Positions 19,354 through 20,363 of a stretch of DNA of 20,363 bases are shown in pieces. How positions within the stretch are numbered: the stretch's first letter is position 1; every line of letters starts with the position of its first letter. The position numbers were made by a program, and so were the translations under genes. The notes under the pieces are model-generated. The model worked only from the letters and a program-made list of their open reading frames with translations, had not been told where the DNA came from and did no database searches. Origin of the DNA: Larix sibirica (lineage: Eukaryota > Streptophyta > Pinopsida > Pinales > Pinaceae); assembly GCA_004151065.3 (NCBI GenBank), contig NWUY0300016927.1, forward strand, positions 59,402 through 79,764. The letters run 5' to 3'.

Positions 19354-20363
19354 CGATTTGTATTGTTCTTCGGTTGTGTTTGTCCATCCTTTTCGAATTC
19401 TGTTTGAGATCTTTATTCTGCTTTGTTTTGTTTGCTTTCTATCTGTTTGCTCCTATTTGGAGATACTGTTAGGATTCCTTGTTTGGAACTCCCCTATATT
19501 TCTCAAGCCAATCCTTTTTTCATTGTTTTTAGAGTTTACTATGTCAGATCGTGCTTGTCTGGCCCTTTGGAGCAATTTGAGTTGCACTATTTTCTTCAAA
19601 CAGTGCGACCTAAGTCTAAAACTCATTTTTTCTAGTCAAATCACACCTTTTTTCTAGATTTGTGTGACCTAAGTCACACTTTTTACTTAGAATTGTGAGA
19701 CCTAGCTTTGAAATATTATTTTTTAGATTGGTTCACACCTGTTTTCCTGTTTTGAGCAACCTGGGTTGCTCAATTTCGTTTGAAAAGAGCGACATGCTCT
19801 TAATATAAATTTTCCTCAACATATTTTGCAGTTTTTTCTCTCTTCTCTATGTAGACATACTCGTTTTTTCAGCCCCTACTTGTTGACAGTCCCCTAGTTA
19901 TGTTTACAGCTATTTCACTTACTATAGCAGTCTTTTTGCTTTCTTTGTTGAGCTAATTGGTGAAGAAAATTCCCTCTAGAGTTGAGTATTCACCATTTTT
20001 TCAGTTCTGTTTGGTTTTTGAATGTAGCTACATCTTTTCTGTTTAAGTAATTTATTCATGAAAAAAATGATTTTGTTAGATAATTGATTAGTTTTAGTTG
20101 TTTAGAGCACGTTTAATTTGTTGGATTGGGGCCTTTCCTCGATCTTTATGATTTTATACTGTTTTGGTTATCTGTCCTTTTTATGCATGCTTTGAATATT
20201 AGGTGCTTAATCGTAACCTTATTATGTTAAGATGCTTTTTATTTTCGAGAAAAGTATAGCTTAGTATTGGAATCTTGTTATCTCTTTTCAAGCATTTTAA
20301 TTTCTCAACTTTAGTTGTACTCACCTCTAGTGCACACACCAACACCAAGCAGAGCCTTAAAAT
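19354..20363 (+). mobile_element. 5' leader of the Tat/Ogre-like element (continues beyond window)
   Basis: T-rich internal sequence follows the primer binding site, with the hairpin array at 19570-19845. No gag frame appears before the window ends. The overlapping open frames at 19313-19657 and 19423-19635 cross the LTR border or lack motifs and are discounted. Long leaders before gag are usual in this lineage. From 19846 on I see nothing specific. Confidence 0.5.
19570..19845 (+). repeat. 92-bp repeat, three diverged units, each with two hairpin motifs
   Basis: Related 18-nt palindrome-like words start at 19570, 19603, 19662, 19695, 19754 and 19787, so spacing alternates 33 and 59 (unit 92 bp). 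Those at 19662 (GTGTGACctaaGTCACAC) and 19754 (GAGCAACctggGTTGCTC) are perfect 7-bp stems with 4-nt loops; the one at 19570 is nearly so. The other three are weaker. Sequence between them also aligns for units one and two. Confidence 0.75.

Noticed and set aside
19313-19657. 114-codon open frame (+)
   Set aside because: It runs from the LTR across the tRNA-Arg primer site into the leader and includes structured repeats, so it is not a plausible gene.

Overview
The window reads as nuclear DNA of a seed plant with a large, repeat-rich genome, most likely a gymnosperm. The reasons are spliceosomal introns, a plant-specific VAMP72 R-SNARE gene, long AT-rich non-coding stretches and layered LTR retrotransposon debris. 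The gymnosperm assignment is an inference from intron size and element style; no sequence here proves it.

Only one host gene is well supported: the 3' part of a VAMP72-type vesicle R-SNARE on the + strand. Four exons (8089-8230, 8330-8450, 9411-9473, 9647-9799) encode the end of the longin domain, the whole SNARE motif and the C-terminal membrane anchor. All have clean GT/AG borders and no lesion. The exon or exons for roughly the first 64 residues were not found in the 8 kb upstream, so either the preceding intron is longer than 8 kb or the locus is rearranged.

Region by region: 1-1501 is the end of a Ty3/gypsy polyprotein followed by its polypurine tract and 3' LTR (+). 1502-4612 is non-coding, with a SINE-like copy and a 59-bp duplication. 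4613-4845 is a GC-rich block of GGGTTC/GGGTAC palindromes resembling the end of a hAT-type DNA transposon. 4846-8088 is T-rich and intron-like. 8089-9799 is VAMP72. 9800-12084 is 3' flank. 12085-12312 is a 42-bp minisatellite and 12581-12849 a SINE with a perfect target-site duplication. 14038-15168 is the 3' end of a minus-strand Ty3/gypsy element whose LTR was split by a 436-bp dimeric SINE. 15390-17400 is a decayed minus-strand Ty1/copia element. 17390-18100 is a decayed minus-strand ORF resembling a recurrent plant retroelement-associated protein. 18450-20363 is the 5' LTR, tRNA-Arg-type primer binding site and leader of a + strand Tat/Ogre-like element that runs off the window.

No host operon or gene cluster is present; apart from VAMP72 the content is transposable-element layers. 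The least expected structure is in the leader of the last element: a 92-bp repeat of about three units in which the same 18-nt hairpin recurs at alternating 33- and 59-nt spacing. The two perfect hairpins differ by three fully compensated base pairs.
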